This document shows, piece after piece, positions 42,538 to 54,322 of a stretch of DNA of 64,000 nt (position 1 is the first letter of the stretch; each line of letters starts with the position of its first letter). The DNA is from Mesostigma viride. Its lineage: Eukaryota; Streptophyta; Mesostigmatophyceae; Mesostigmatales; Mesostigmataceae. Location of the stretch: the NCBI GenBank assembly GCA_009746045.1, contig RPFO01000082.1:2799430-2863429 (forward strand), given 5' to 3'. The translations under genes and the position numbers were made by a program. The notes below the pieces were generated by a model. The model saw nothing but the letters and a program-made list of their open reading frames with translations. It made no database searches and had not been told where the DNA came from.

Positions 42538-43620
42538 AAAAAAAAAAAAAAAAAAAAAAAACACCGAAAAGAAGAAGAACCCTGAAGAAATATAGTAATC
42601 TTACACGGACATCCAAGGATCACGCCAGCTGCACAAGGTATACATAACTAACTACATAACAAAACTACGACACGCAGCCACATCGCTGCCGGCCCACCAT
42701 GCAGGCCTGGGAGGGATCTAGACCGCATGGGTCGCGACAAAGTCGGCCCGGGTGCGGCGGAATAACACATCAGCCGCGGTGCGAGTGAGGGCGAGTGACA
42801 GCTAGGCGCTGCCGCCAATACGAGGACCACGTGCGGGCAGACCACGGGGCGGTCTGACCCTCGAGATCGAGGCGGTCTTCACGGCCCGCTGGCAGCACTC
42901 GTGGAAAAACTCCGCCGTCTTGGGGCCCATGGCCACGAACTCCTCAAGGACAAAGGGGATGACCCGGTGCATGGGGCCCCACATTGCCGTAGGAGGCAAA
43001 TTTGTCGCGCTCAGCCACAGCGGCAGCAGCGCCGGCATCCACAGCCGCCCGGAGGATGTGGCGACCGGAGAGCGGCCGAGCCACGGATCGAGATATCGAT
43101 GAGCAGGTGGCAACCCTGCCCGTCGTAGTCAAGCACCGTAATGTCGGGGCGGTGCATGGTTGGGTGAGTAGATCGAGGGCGGCCCCATCCGCGTCCTCGC
43201 AGCTTGATGGTGCATGGAGTGGGGAAAGACCGACAGAACCATGGCACACACCACCCGGAGGAGAGCGGTATGGAGATAGAGGAACCACTGACTTCTGGTT
43301 CTGCTGGCCACCCATGCACGCGATGTAGTGCGTCCCAGTAGTATCGAGAGCAAGCCCGCAGCTAGGCCGCAGGACGGCGCGGTGCATGGTTGGGTGCTCC
43401 AAGTAGAGGGCGGCCCCATCCGCGTCCTCGCAGCTTGATGGTGGAGTGGGGAAAGACCGACAGAACCATGGCACACACCATGTACCCCGGGAGGAGAGCG
43501 GTATGGAGATAGAGGAACCACTGACTAAGTTCTGGTTCTGCTGGCCACCCATGCACGCGATGTAGCTAGTGCGTCCCAGTAGTATCGAGATCAAGCCCGC
43601 AGCTGCCGCAGGACGCACCT
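42538..43620 (-). pseudogene. LINE C-terminal region (RLE-like), with internal duplication and A/T-run end
   Basis: Minus-strand pieces encode YIACMGGQQNQ, CEDADGAALD and a C-terminal block (PFVLEEFVAMGPKTAEFF), also found at 44700-45250 in better frame. A ~230-bp segment is duplicated in tandem (43151 and 43381 start alike). The element ends in a 3' UTR shared with 45475-45780 and a homopolymer run at 42538-42560. Confidence 0.75.
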
Positions 43621-43814
43621 GCCGTTATGAGAGGTTGCGGGGCAAACAGCTGGTGGCGGAGAGCGATGGCGTAAAGGGCCGGCACCAGCGTGAACAGAGA
43701 GCTCATGGGGAGGGCGCTCAGGAATGCGGCCCCCACGCTCCCCTCAAGGGAAACGGAGTGAAGCCAAGCCTTCCCCTGAATGTTCAAGCTCGCATGCAGA
43801 CCCATCCAGTCGGC

Positions 43815-44135
43815 GCAGTGTAGTATTCTGATCAGGCACTCCGCAAAGGTGAAAACCATTTGCGTTCAGTGCCGGGCCGCGGAAAACGCGGAAAAACGCG
43901 ATCTGCAAATGAATCCGACCGGAATCGAACTGGGGACCTCTTGCACCAACTTTCGCTGACTATAGGACGGACGTCTCCGGTTACCATGGCATCGCCAACT
44001 TACACCTACAGTCATCCGCAAAAGTTCTCCTGTCCGGGGCGTGATGCAAGCCTTTCGGATTTGGTACTAGATAAATCACTCGAGATCTGTGTGTAGGAGT
44101 ACTACACGCGTGTCTACACGCGAGACTTGTTCAGG
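43815..44135 (-). mobile_element. Short dispersed repeat with tRNA-like Pol III boxes (SINE-like), copy 2
   Basis: Reverse-orientation copy of 11195-11530. On the minus strand it keeps TAGTCAGCGAAAGTTGG and GTTCGATTCC. It sits between two opposed LINE copies. Confidence 0.65.
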
Positions 44136-44619
44136 CTCGCACCGTGAGACGGGTATGTAGTATACCCGCGCAGGTCTTTTGTTGTTTTTCATGAACGCAG
44201 GCAGGGAAGACACTAGGACTGACAACAGTGGACACGGCGGGCGTGCCCCGGGGCAGGCAACGGTGGACGGCCTGGGCGGGGCGGACGAGGTCGCAGGCCT
44301 GCTGGATCCCAAGATAAGAATCCTGCACAGCCTGCACAAAGGGGAAGGGGGATGGGGTGGCCAAGTCGGGAATGGCGCTGACGGCGCTGGGATGAACCGG
44401 CGGATCTCCGCCCAGGCCTGACTGAGCAACAGAGCCAAGGAAGGCGGCGGGGGCGAGGCGGGCGGCGCGGGTGAGCCCACACCCGCCCATGCATGCGGCA
44501 GGGGAGGACGTGGCCAAGCGCATGGAGTGAGCTGGCAGGCTAGGGCCAGGCAGGAGCACCTGCAAGGCGGCCTGAATGCGCTCATCGTGGCCTTCCGTAC
44601 GTGGCAATTAGGCTGGCAG

Positions 44620-45460
44620 CCGCACCACGTGGCCGGGGCTATATATATCTTCAGCTATTATTTGCCCCGCAGCCTCTTGTTCCGGCCGGGCGGCCTTGTG
44701 GTAGCTGTGGGCAGCCGCTGGATCCCACGGGGACTCACTACCTTGCCTGCATGGGGGGCCAACAGAATCAGAATTGGTATTTGTATATGCACACTGTCCT
44801 CCTGACGGTGGTGCTCTCCATGATTCGGTCGGTTTTCCCCCACGCGAACATCCGGTCCGAGGATGCGGATGGCGCTGCCTTCTATTCCCCCAACCGGCCA
44901 CCGGCCTGACATCGTGGTGCTGGACTTTGAGGGGGGTGGCCGGCATCTGCTTATTGACGTTTCGGTGGCGCGGCCCTTGGCTCTTAGCCACGTGGCTGGG
45001 GCCTCCCTCACGGCAGGTTACACGGCGGACCGGGCGGAGCGGGCCAAGCTCCTGGCCTACGGCGACGTCGGGCACCATCGTGTGGTGCCCTTTGTCCTGG
45101 AGGAGTTTGGGGCCATGGGGCCCCTGACCTCCGCCTTCTTCAAGGAGTGTTGCCGGCTCCGGGAGGACCGGCTGGACCTGGAGGGCCAGCGGGCCCCATG
45201 GTCGGCGCGGACCTGGACGTCGTATATTGGCGTCAGCGCTTGTCGGTGGCGCTGACTCGGGCCATGGCTGACATCATGCTCCGCCGTACGCGGGCTGATT
45301 TTGCGGTGCAGCAGGGCTATTAGGTTCCTCCCGTTAGGCGTTTCCATTGGTCTTATCGTAGTATAGAGCTTTGACATGGCTCTGTATATAGGTTTATAGC
45401 TGGGCGTTTGCTTTGGTTTGAGTGATTTCACTCTGCTGTAAGTAATTATATTATTAATAT
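44620..45460 (+). pseudogene. LINE C-terminal region with zinc-binding motif and restriction-like endonuclease signature
   Basis: The frame encodes CGSCGQPLDPTGTHYLACMG (a Cys/His motif), then RPDIVVLDF and LLIDVSVARP (a PD...D pattern typical of restriction-like endonuclease domains in R2-type and related LINEs), then GYTADRAERAKLL and FVLEEFGAMGPLT. Frame changes are needed near 44890 and at 45222-45225, where an extra TA relative to the copy at 45505 breaks the tail WRQRLSVALTRA. The upstream reverse transcriptase is absent. Confidence 0.75.
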
Positions 45461-45474
45461 ATATATCTTCACTG

Positions 45475-45780
45475 ATTACGGCCGCCCCGTGGTCTGCCCG
45501 CACATGGTCCTCGTATTGGCGGCAGCGCCTGTCACTCGCCCTCACTCGCACCGTGGCTGATGTGTTATTCCGCCGCACCCGGGCCGACTTTGTCGCGACC
45601 CATGCGGTCTAGATCGATCCCTTCCAGGCCTGCATGCATCATTGGTGGGCCGGCAGCGCTGTTGCTGCGTGTAGTTTTGTGATGTATGGTTAGTTGTACC
45701 TTGTGCATGCAGCTGGCGTACGTGATCCTTGGATGTCCGTGTCAGATATTACTATTAATTTCTTCAGGGTTATTCTCCCA
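45475..45780 (+). mobile_element. Second LINE 3' end of the same family
   Basis: Starts inside the ORF tail (WRQRLSLALTRTVADVLFR) and runs through a 3' UTR that matches 42580-42850 in reverse. It abuts the previous copy after TATATATCTTCACTGATTAC. Confidence 0.75.
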
Positions 45781-45949
45781 GTTATCGCGTTTTTCCTTAT
45801 GTCGCATGCCTATCTCACCTCCGTAATCTATCATTCTCAATGAATATATATCTTCCACCCCATATATGACATGCATGCAGGCCTTCTAGGCCAGTTCCCC
45901 ACGCCGCCCCGTACGGTGTGCCTGATCGGGAATCATGCATGACCCATCA

Positions 45950-46138
45950 TGGTGGTGCAGGTGCACCTTGTGCACCCAGAGCAGGTGCTAGTTTACATCC
46001 TACACCTGCAGGTTGTAGCCCAGACAGTCTGTATCTAAAACCCATAGATGCCCCTTTCTCAGGGCTATGTGGTACATATGCTCCCCACGGAGCTATGTTC
46101 TTAATTAATTAATTAATTAATTAATTGGTTAATTAATT
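45950..46138 (+). mobile_element. Retroposon 3' end with (TTAA)n tail
   Basis: GTGCACCCAGAGCAGGTG to CGGAGCTATGTTC, followed by TTAATTAA repeats (46100-46138). Same family as 11720-11870 and 41758-41830. Confidence 0.7.
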
Positions 46139-46289
46139 GCCAGCTAGTACGTGGGTTGCAACGGGACAAGGGGACCCTGCCATATGAGGAGGCCGGTGTC
46201 CACCTAGCTGGTTGGCCAGTCCTAAGCCCACAACGGTATTCACCTGGTCTGTGCGTGGGACAGCTAGGTGGCTGGCAAAGAGGAGGCGG

Positions 46290-46510
46290 CGGCACTGTCG
46301 GATGGTATGGGTGACAAGAGGTTGCACGACCTCACCTGGACGCTGGACAACGACCTGACCCCCGCTCAGTCAGCAGCAGCAGCGACGCGACTTGTGGCCG
46401 GAATACCCCCGCCACAAGCAGGATCCCCAGAAGCCCAAGGTGTATTCGAGGGGCGGGGACCTGATGATCAATTCCGGCCATGTGCAAGATGTGGACGCCC
46501 CCTGCGGGCT
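46290..46510 (+). pseudogene. LINE ORF1 C-terminal fragment
   Basis: Encodes LTWTLDNDLTPAQ, and after frame changes pieces of the same domain as at 10551-10985 and 56004-56270. Decayed. Confidence 0.6.
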
Positions 46511-47190
46511 AGAATAGCCCTTGTAATCATTGCAGGGCGTCCCCAACATCTACTGCTCCAATTTTGGTACTTTTGAAATTCCATGCCTGGAGCGCAAAGT
46601 TTGCAATATATGTGCCGTTTGTAGCTCTAGCTCTATAATAACCTGACCAACCCCGCATTCCTCAAAGTACTTAGCACTTGTTGCCTATTCTCATTATGCG
46701 AATCACATGATTAGGATGTGCTTCATGATTGCTATTGCTCGAGATTCAATTAAGAATGATTGACATCAATAAATGATGAACCAAATAAACCAAATTAGGC
46801 CACTTGACAAGTTCATGATCCATTTAAATTGTACAATTAAGCGATTAATTAATTCATAAATCATACATTACATGGGATACCCCCGTCGACGAGCTAGTGG
46901 TACGTACAATGAAACATTTGAGTTTGTAACATGTCTCCATGGATATATACATGTATGCTGGACCTCGCGCATCTCAGCCCTCTAAGAAATGTTATTTGAA
47001 CTCAGGTCTAGATCTAAATATATACATGATCTGGATAATATTATACACTTCCTTAAAAGAGCATGAATCGAGCTTTACAATTCAGGACAAGGAACTCGTT
47101 TGCAAATCACGGCTGAAAGGCAAGTGCTCACAACGAAGCACGTGCTCTCAAGGCTGTCCACCTCGTCCAACCAAGCCCGGGCGAGCTGGC
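46511..47190. other. AT-rich intergenic, no gene recognised
   Basis: Short ORFs only; composition turns AT-rich between 46640 and 47080. Confidence 0.5.
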
Positions 47191-50100
47191 CTACTCAACA
47201 GGTCTCTTCTTGGCCAAGTTCGTGAGCCGTTTCTCGACGTCTGTCGGAATGGTCAAGATGGCCTGGCGATTGTTAGCTGGGTTGACAACAATGGTGTGTT
47301 CGAACCCCGCGTCCATGCACAGGTAGCAATTGACCAAGTTTGGCTGTTCAGCTTGCGCATCGGCGTCCATTTTGAACATCGTCGCCATACCCGGAAATCT
47401 GTCCCAGTAGCGCACCCCCACCACCCATTGTCCCTTACGGAACAACTCCCTATCGACCTTGCCGTTTCTGTCGGCCACTCGCCTCACGAAAGTAGCGGCC
47501 ACCTGATAAGGCTCCTGCAAGACTTCCGCTAGCCAATATGGATGATCTGGATCGTGGGACTCATCACCAGAGTAGGACTCGACGGCAAAAATGTCTCGCA
47601 GCTTCAGTCTCCTTCCCATCATCGTCCTCTCTGCCTGTAGTCTGTTCAGTCGCGTCCCTGCGTGCCCCCCTTGTCCGTTTGGGTTCCTTTGCACTGGCTC
47701 CCCCAGTTTGTGGAGCTTCATCCGAGCACCTCCCACATTCCAGCCGTCCATGTCGGTCCACTCCTTTCGACAATCCCACCACCTTTCCTCGGCGCACGCA
47801 CCGCCACAATAGCAGGAATACTGGCGCAGCATTAAGCGCGTCACATTCGACTTGTCCATGCGCCACCAGTGCGCCTTCTTCACTCCTTTGATTTCGCCGC
47901 GCCCTGGGCTGTAAGGAAGCACCTGCGCGTCGAAGACAAGATTTGCACAAGGGAAAGTTGAAGTTACGAGACCATCGAGCTAGTTGTGTTTTATTAAGCA
48001 CTCCTGATCGCCAGGACTCCAAGAACGCCCTAGAAACGACGGCCGGCGTAACTATTCCCTGAACGAGGACTGTACACTTAATTACCTCGGGGAACTCGAA
48101 GAAGTTACGCCTGGTCGTTGTGGTCCCGCCCACCGCCCCCGACGCCAGATTCTCCACCAACTGGGCGGCCGTCTGTTTGTCCTGGTTCTCTTCCCTGATG
48201 TGCCACCTCCTCAACATGCACTTCACAGTCCCACCAGCTCCATCCACCTCCCCCTTTCCGTGCTGCTCCCCAAAGTAATTCCACTCAAATGACTCCAGGT
48301 GCGGATCCTCCGTCAGCAGCCGGGCCACTTCCGCGATCACATTCCTTGACTTGAACTGCATGGAGCAATTGTCCGACCACCCAATGAAGCGCTTCACCTC
48401 TACCCCTTCTGACCGTAGTGTCGCCAGGATTTTGAGGATAGCAAAACGGAGGGCCCGCCCGTCCCTTTTCATTCCGCCCTGTCCGATGAAGTGAAACTCC
48501 CTTCTCACGACCTTTCCCGACGCTGGATCCAAGTAGCGCACGATCCAGGGCATAAGGACGAATGTGACTGGATGCCAATACTGTGCTTGGAGATTGTGAT
48601 AGGTGTAAGACTGGTAGTTCTCGGCGTAATCTGTGTGGCATACAAGGTCCCCCACCCGCATCCTTGAGAGACATTCCTTGGAGGCGTCCGCTTGCCACCA
48701 CGCGTTGAAGCAATGCTGGATGAAGTCCGGCCACTTGTCCACAATTGCCTCCTTTAGCTCCGTTGGTGTGGACTTGACGTCGACTTGCGTCAATCGCTGC
48801 CCACCAGCCTTTGCGATCTCGTCACAGTCGTCCTGCATATGCGCAGTGTGCACATACAGAAAAGACATCAACTTCGACCCACCAATGACCTGTAGAAAGA
48901 AAAAAGACAGGACCTCAGGAAAAATTGAAAAAGAAACGCCTTGGGGCGCAACCACTCCACTAAAAATTACCTCTGGCCCAAGAACTTCAGGAAACATTGC
49001 AAAAGAAACGCCTTGGGGCGCAACCACTCCACTAAAAATTACCTCTGGCCCAAGAACCGCACCCGGCGGCACATCCTGCATCTCGTATCTGGTCCATGAA
49101 ATCAGGTGGTTGGAAGCCTCCTCCCGTTCGCATAACATGAAGTTCCGAATTCCACACTTGGGAGCCAGGCAAGTGCCCAACACACAAGCCTTACGCCGGA
49201 TCGAGCAAACCCCCAACTCCTCGCCCAGGTCATGATCGGGCACCCCTTCCTCGTCGTCCAGCACCCTCCCATGCATGGGCAGATCCTCAAGTTCGCCCTG
49301 AAAAGGCTGAACCTGCGGCCGCGACGACCCCACAGACGACCTCGAACCTCCCCCCTCCCTCATCCCCTCCACCTCACAAGTAAACTTGTTCACCCACTCT
49401 GTCGTGTGAGTGGCTTTGAAAATGGAACATGTGGGCACGGACGACCCCACGTCGAGCTGGCTACCATGATCGCACGCGTGGCATTCAGGTCCGCACTCGC
49501 ATCTGGCATGAAAAGTTGCACGAAATTTGGCCAACCCCCCAACCATGGACTGCATGGTAGTGTGGTGCTGGCATGCGCACAAGTTCCGCATTTTCCACCG
49601 CCCCTTGACGCATGCGGGCATATGCTTGCAAAAAGTAGTGTATCCCACATGAACTGTGCTCTTCTGATTCGTGCGTAGCATTGACATCCCTGCCTCCGTC
49701 TCCAAAATCACCTGATTTCCCCCCCTCACACCCTCCTCTCCCTCCCCCCCCCCCCCCCCTACTGTCCATCCGCCGCGGTGGCTTCAACTCCGGATGGCGG
49801 GAAATGAACACTTCGTAAATCTTCGACTTGGAGACAGTATAGTAGCGCGCACCCTCCGAAAACGCTAGTGTATGTTTGTAATCCTTTCTGGTCCATTCAC
49901 AATGAACATCCTTCATGTTCGGAGACGCCCGCGTCAAGTTATCATCCCTCCAGCACGCTTGTATCAGGGCAATGACTTCCGTCGGAAGCTCGTCTTTCCT
50001 CCTCCTCCTCTCTGGCGCACTCATCAAAAGGTCGTCCTCCCCTTCTTCCATTCCATCCCTGTGACCCCGAACAGTTGCGACAAAGCGCCTGTCAATCCCG

Positions 50101-50540
50101 AACGCGCGCTCCACAATCCTGTCCGGGACGCCCTCCATTGCCTTCGTAACAAGTCCACACAAGGCCCACCTAAGCCCACGATCCTTCTCAGATGTTCCCA
50201 AGTCGCCAAAAGCCTTCTTGATGTTATCCCGAAGAGATTCCGCCCAATTTTCAGGAAGCCCGCCGTCACAGTTCTTCCTCTTCTTAATGCCGTTGCTCTC
50301 CGCCACCATGGCATTTAGTCTTGAAGCTGCGCAAGACAGAACCTCCGCGCTCATCTCTGGCGTCCTGTGGTTGTTTGCTTTCACGCGTTCCGCCATGATA
50401 GGAAAGATGTCATTGGCAATTTTGTACCCCTTGTTCTCGATGTACTTGTCGCTCCAGAGACCGCGAAGTGCAGGCTCCCGGTCGTCATTGGACAAGGGAC
50501 GCGAACCGTCGGAAACGGCCCCCCGCCCCGATCGCGCCAT
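47191..50540 (-). CDS. DDE-transposase-like protein of the SDG...HGKG-DG-GG-VK family
   Basis: Minus strand. The model starts at the ATG at 50540 (MARSGRG). Coding then runs to a 16-base homopolymer (49744-49759), where the frame changes. It continues in the new frame to 49043, then exon 48086-48889 and exon 47191-47922 (TAG stop), with GT-AG introns of 153 and 163 bp. Total is about 1,000 aa. The middle has Cys/His-rich segments (about 49640-49500 and 49180-49130). The core shows HTDYAENYQ, WSDNCSMQFKS and FGEQHGKGEVDGAGGTVK, which match a widespread uncharacterised family in animals and protists. The Asp (48629-48631), Asp (48371-48373) and Glu (48266-48268) could be a DDE triad. The C-terminus (HPYWLAEVLQ) looks like a small beta-barrel reader. 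Catalysis is not demonstrated. The homopolymer frame change may be an assembly error or a real lesion. Confidence 0.75.
48899..49042 (-). repeat. 72-bp tandem duplication including exon end and donor
   Basis: Read on the minus strand, GTTCTTGGGCCAGAG|GTAATTTTTAG occurs at the true exon end (donor at 49042) and again 72 bp on (donor at 48970). The 153-bp intron is two 72-bp units plus 9 bp; its end is a T-rich tract and CAG. It has no in-frame stop. Confidence 0.9.
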
Positions 50541-50679
50541 CAGACTTTGGTCAGACGGCAGCTGATTTTTTTCGCCTCTTAATCCCGCGGCACCGAAAGC
50601 CCTGAGGATGAGTAATGATAAATAATCACCATTAAAGACACGACGAAAACGATGGGCATCAAACAAGAACGACAAGCGT

Positions 50680-51245
50680 CATTAATAACGCCGGCCGGCG
50701 CAACTGGATACATGTAAACCATACAAAAGTGATTTTATGAAACACATACAGTTTGTCATTAATAACGACGGCCGGCGTAACTCGGGCGCAATTAAAAACC
50801 ATTAAGAAGCAACTCAGGATATGCAGGCAGAAATCCTTCAGGTGTAAAAAAGATGTACAAACACACTTTTGGTAATGGGGCCTGATTGCGCAACTGCAAG
50901 ATACCATTGGAAACGCCGGCCGGCGCAACTGGATGCATGTACATAAACCATACAAAAGTGATTTGCACAAAACCCCTACAATTTGTCATGAGTAACGACG
51001 GCCGGCGTAACTCGGTTGCATTTGAAAACCACAAAGAAGCAACTCAGGTAGTGAAGGCGGAAATCCCAGAGGTGATAAAATGTTTACCAACACAAAATGT
51101 TGATAAGCGTGCAAGCTTTTGCAAGTGCGCGCAAGATACCATTGGAAACGCCGGCCGGCGCAACTGGAACACCAAAACAAAAAACTTGATTTGCACGAAA
51201 CCCATTCAGTTCGTCATGGATAACGACGGCCGGCGCAACTTCATG
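50680..51245. repeat. Higher-order array with six CCGGCCGG-centred palindromes
   Basis: Three ~235-bp units, each with one GTTACGCCGGCCGTCGTTA-type and one GTTGCGCCGGCCGGCGTTT-type site (plus-strand sites near 50687, 50767, 50909, 50998, 51148 and 51224). The inner 12 bp CGCCGGCCGGCG is a perfect palindrome. It lies just upstream of the DDE-like gene, and a seventh site is in that gene's last intron (near 48040). Confidence 0.85.
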
Positions 51246-51529
51246 GCACTCACCACTTTCACCAAATGCCATGTCGCCATTATATTGAGGAAAGCGAAGT
51301 ATGCCCACTTGAAGCTGTGGTCTGCAGAACATTGACACAAAATATGCATGGTATTTCAAGCAATGAATGCTATGTGTCAGGCATCAATGTCTTTATTGTA
51401 TCCAAATGTGGTTAGGACGGAGGTTTACATTGGTTGCTATTTTAAGACAATGGCGTATAACCAAACATTGCACACACTCAAGAGTGTACTTATGCTGAAC
51501 TGGAAAGGAACATTAAACCCCAATAAGGT

Positions 51530-51710
51530 AGATATTTTTCTTTTACATTTTAATTTTTTATATACTACTTTATATAATATTATATTATATTATATTATAT
51601 TATGCTATATTATGTTATATGAAATAACATTAAAATTAACATAAAATTAAAATTATATATTAATTATAGTATATTATATAATTTATATTATATATTATAT
51701 TCACGATGCT
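51530..51710. repeat. AT-rich TATAT(A)-type simple sequence
   Basis: Degenerate ATATT repeats, almost without G or C. Confidence 0.85.
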
Positions 51711-53560
51711 CTGTGTATTAATGACATATCAGACACACCTACATCACATCGCCTTGATGTTTCCGTTGTATGGGTCCGGTCGGGCGTTGGTAGCTGGTCG
51801 ACAACAATTCTACATTTCCTAAAAAAAAATGCGACCGTGCCTACATTCGAAGGCGCGCTGTGGCTGACCTGAACTATCGGTGAACACCTCGGCGTCACTT
51901 GACCGGCCTAGGTTGACATTTCGGCAGAGTAACGCTGCTTAAAGGATCCTTGCGTAGTTCGCGCGATTTGGCTCTTTATATATGTTTTTGGAGACGACGA
52001 GCAAGCATCCGATTGGTCAGCCAATTCCTGTCCAGTCCTCGGACAGTGTCCAATCCGGTGCTTGGGATCCAGAAAACGTGCTCGAGCCTGGCCACTCTGT
52101 CGCGGGCGCCGCGCTAGTGGCGTCGCGCCCAAACCTGACCAGGCCATAGGAAAGGGCGGGGGCGAATGCAAGAATTATTGTTATATCCTGACCTGTCCTG
52201 GGGAAGGTCCGGGGCGAATGCAAGAATTAATATACCTGCGTATGCAACCAACACGGCCGATCCACATACATAATCCGACTGAGCTGGACGGTACGGACCA
52301 AATTTCGGTGCAAATTGAGGCCCAAAAGCTATGTCGGCATGGTGCGCGCACCCCTTGCGGTAGGGGCCATGGCGACTGCCTTTAGACGAAACGTGACAAA
52401 TCTGGCACGCGGAAAGCAGAAATGCTCGATTGTTGGAGAAAATTAGTTACTGATTCTAATTTATGGCGGGATGGTTGCGATCTATAATGTCGCGGGCTTT
52501 TTTTCTTTGCCATCGGCAGGGGGGGTCCGGCCTGAATTTCTGTCGGGATGAATAAAGTATATTGGATGCCTGCCGGGTTGATTGTCGATTGTTGCCAGTT
52601 TTGATGGTCGTAAGGAAAGCTAGTTTAATGATGTTTCTAAAGCCGTAAAAATTCCCGCTGCTATCTTTACCTTTCCCGTCATTTTGCGGTAAGATAACAT
52701 TAGCCCTGCGCGATGCGTACTGCCCAACCACTCCATGAAAGGGTGGACTTTCTTGTGCGCCTGGGCACGAATAAATGCCCGTTATGGTACGTTCTTGTGT
52801 TAAACGTCTTAAGCTTGCGTTTTCCTGCTTTCTTACCTCGTTGAGCGTAAGCTTTTTGCCTTCTTTCCGGCCAGATGCAGCCAGAAAGTTGCGGGTCCTG
52901 GCGCTGCATCGCTGGATTCCTGGGTGTCTTTTAGCTAGTTAATCGTCTGTGACGTGGCTGGCTTTCTGCAGCGCGTGGCCCGCAACCTGTCGGGAAGGTG
53001 TAATGCTTTTATTTCCATGCTTCTCTGAAATTTCTTTTGCTTTATAGACAGTTGTGTTCGAGGAAATTCACGCGGTCTTCCTAAGCAGCGGCATCATTTT
53101 CCCCAGACACTGACGAGCTGGCACCTGTCTCCTAAAGAGAGCGGCTCGTGCTTGTTAGAAAGGAGGCAGTGTGCATTTTGCGGGACACAATGCTTTGGTG
53201 GCACATGCGTCAGGTAGGCTGTTCCAATGGTCTCTTCACCTTTCCCACTGAGTAAATGTTAGCATTTGTCATGCTAACCAGAGCAGCTAGCCACAGGTTG
53301 GCTGGATAAAAAGTCAGCTTATTTTCTCTTTATATACTGCGTGTGTGGTCCTCCACGTGTCCGGCTTGTTGGGCATTTTGGAAGAGGGTTTATAATGTGT
53401 TGTTGGGTGGAACAACTTGGTTGTTGGCACAAAATCACACATTATTAGCCTGAGATAGGCATGACATATGCTGCTCAGGCGTGTCGTCCTACCAGCCTTG
53501 TTGTTAAGGGTAGACTCACAAGGCTGGCTGTGCCGATGGAGGGGTGGGGCGTGCTAGCCC
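51711..53560. other. Intergenic, no gene recognised
   Basis: Short ORFs only. A direct repeat GGGGCGAATGCAAGAATTA occurs near 52159 and 52211. Nothing else recognised. Confidence 0.5.
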
Positions 53561-53561
53561 C

Positions 53562-54322
53562 CCCCCACACCCACGCATGCATGCTAGCCCACCCCCACAC
53601 CCACGCATGCATGCTAGCCCCGGCCCCGGCCCCCCCACACCCACGCATGCATGCTAGCCCCCCCCACACCCACGCATGCATGCTAGCCCACACTCACACC
53701 CACGCATGCATGCTAGCCCACCCCCACACCCACGCATGCATGCTAGCCCCCCACACACCCACGCATGCATGCCAGCCCCCCACACACCCACGCATGCATG
53801 ACCGCCCCCCCCACACCCACGCATGCATGCTAGCCCACCCCCACACCCACGCATGCATGCTAGCCCCCCCACACACCCACGCATGGATGCCAGCCCCCAC
53901 ACACACCCACGCATGCATGACAGCCCCCCCACACACCCACGCATGCATGCTAGCCCCCCACACACACCCACGCATGCATGCCAGCCCCCATACACACCCA
54001 CGCATGCATGCCAGCCCCCCCCACACTTACGCATGCATGCTAGCCCCCCACACACACCCACGCATGCATGCCAGCCCCCCCCACACCCACGCATGCATGC
54101 CAGCCCCCCCCACACTTACGCATGCATGCTAGCCCCCCACACACACCCACGCATGCATGCCAGCCCCCCCCACACCCACGCATGCAGGCTAGCCCAACCC
54201 CACACCCACGCATGCATGCCAGCCCACCCCCACACCCACACGTGCATGCCAGCCCACCCCCACACCCACGCATGCATGCCAGCCCACCCCCACACCCACG
54301 CGTGCATGCCAGCCCACCCCTA
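53562..54322. repeat. ~30-bp satellite CACCCACGCATGCATGCTAG, ~25 copies
   Basis: Each unit has CACACCCACGCATGCATGC and then TAGCCC or CAGCCC, with variable C runs of 3-8, so the unit length ranges from about 29 to 36 bp. GCATGCATGC is self-complementary. ORFs of HTHACMLAP type are artefacts. Confidence 0.95.

Noticed and set aside
43900..43990. Functional tRNA gene on the minus strand
   Set aside because: The B box is good, but no acceptor stem or convincing anticodon arm folds; the whole 330-bp unit is repeated at 11195, so it is SINE-like.
44076..44607. Two minus-strand Pro/Ala-rich frames of about 160 aa
   Set aside because: GC-rich shadow frames over repeat DNA with no domain.
49485..49743. 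Continuation of the N-terminal frame of the DDE-like gene past the homopolymer
   Set aside because: The peptide loses family resemblance after the run, while the other frame shows the Cys/His-rich family segment.
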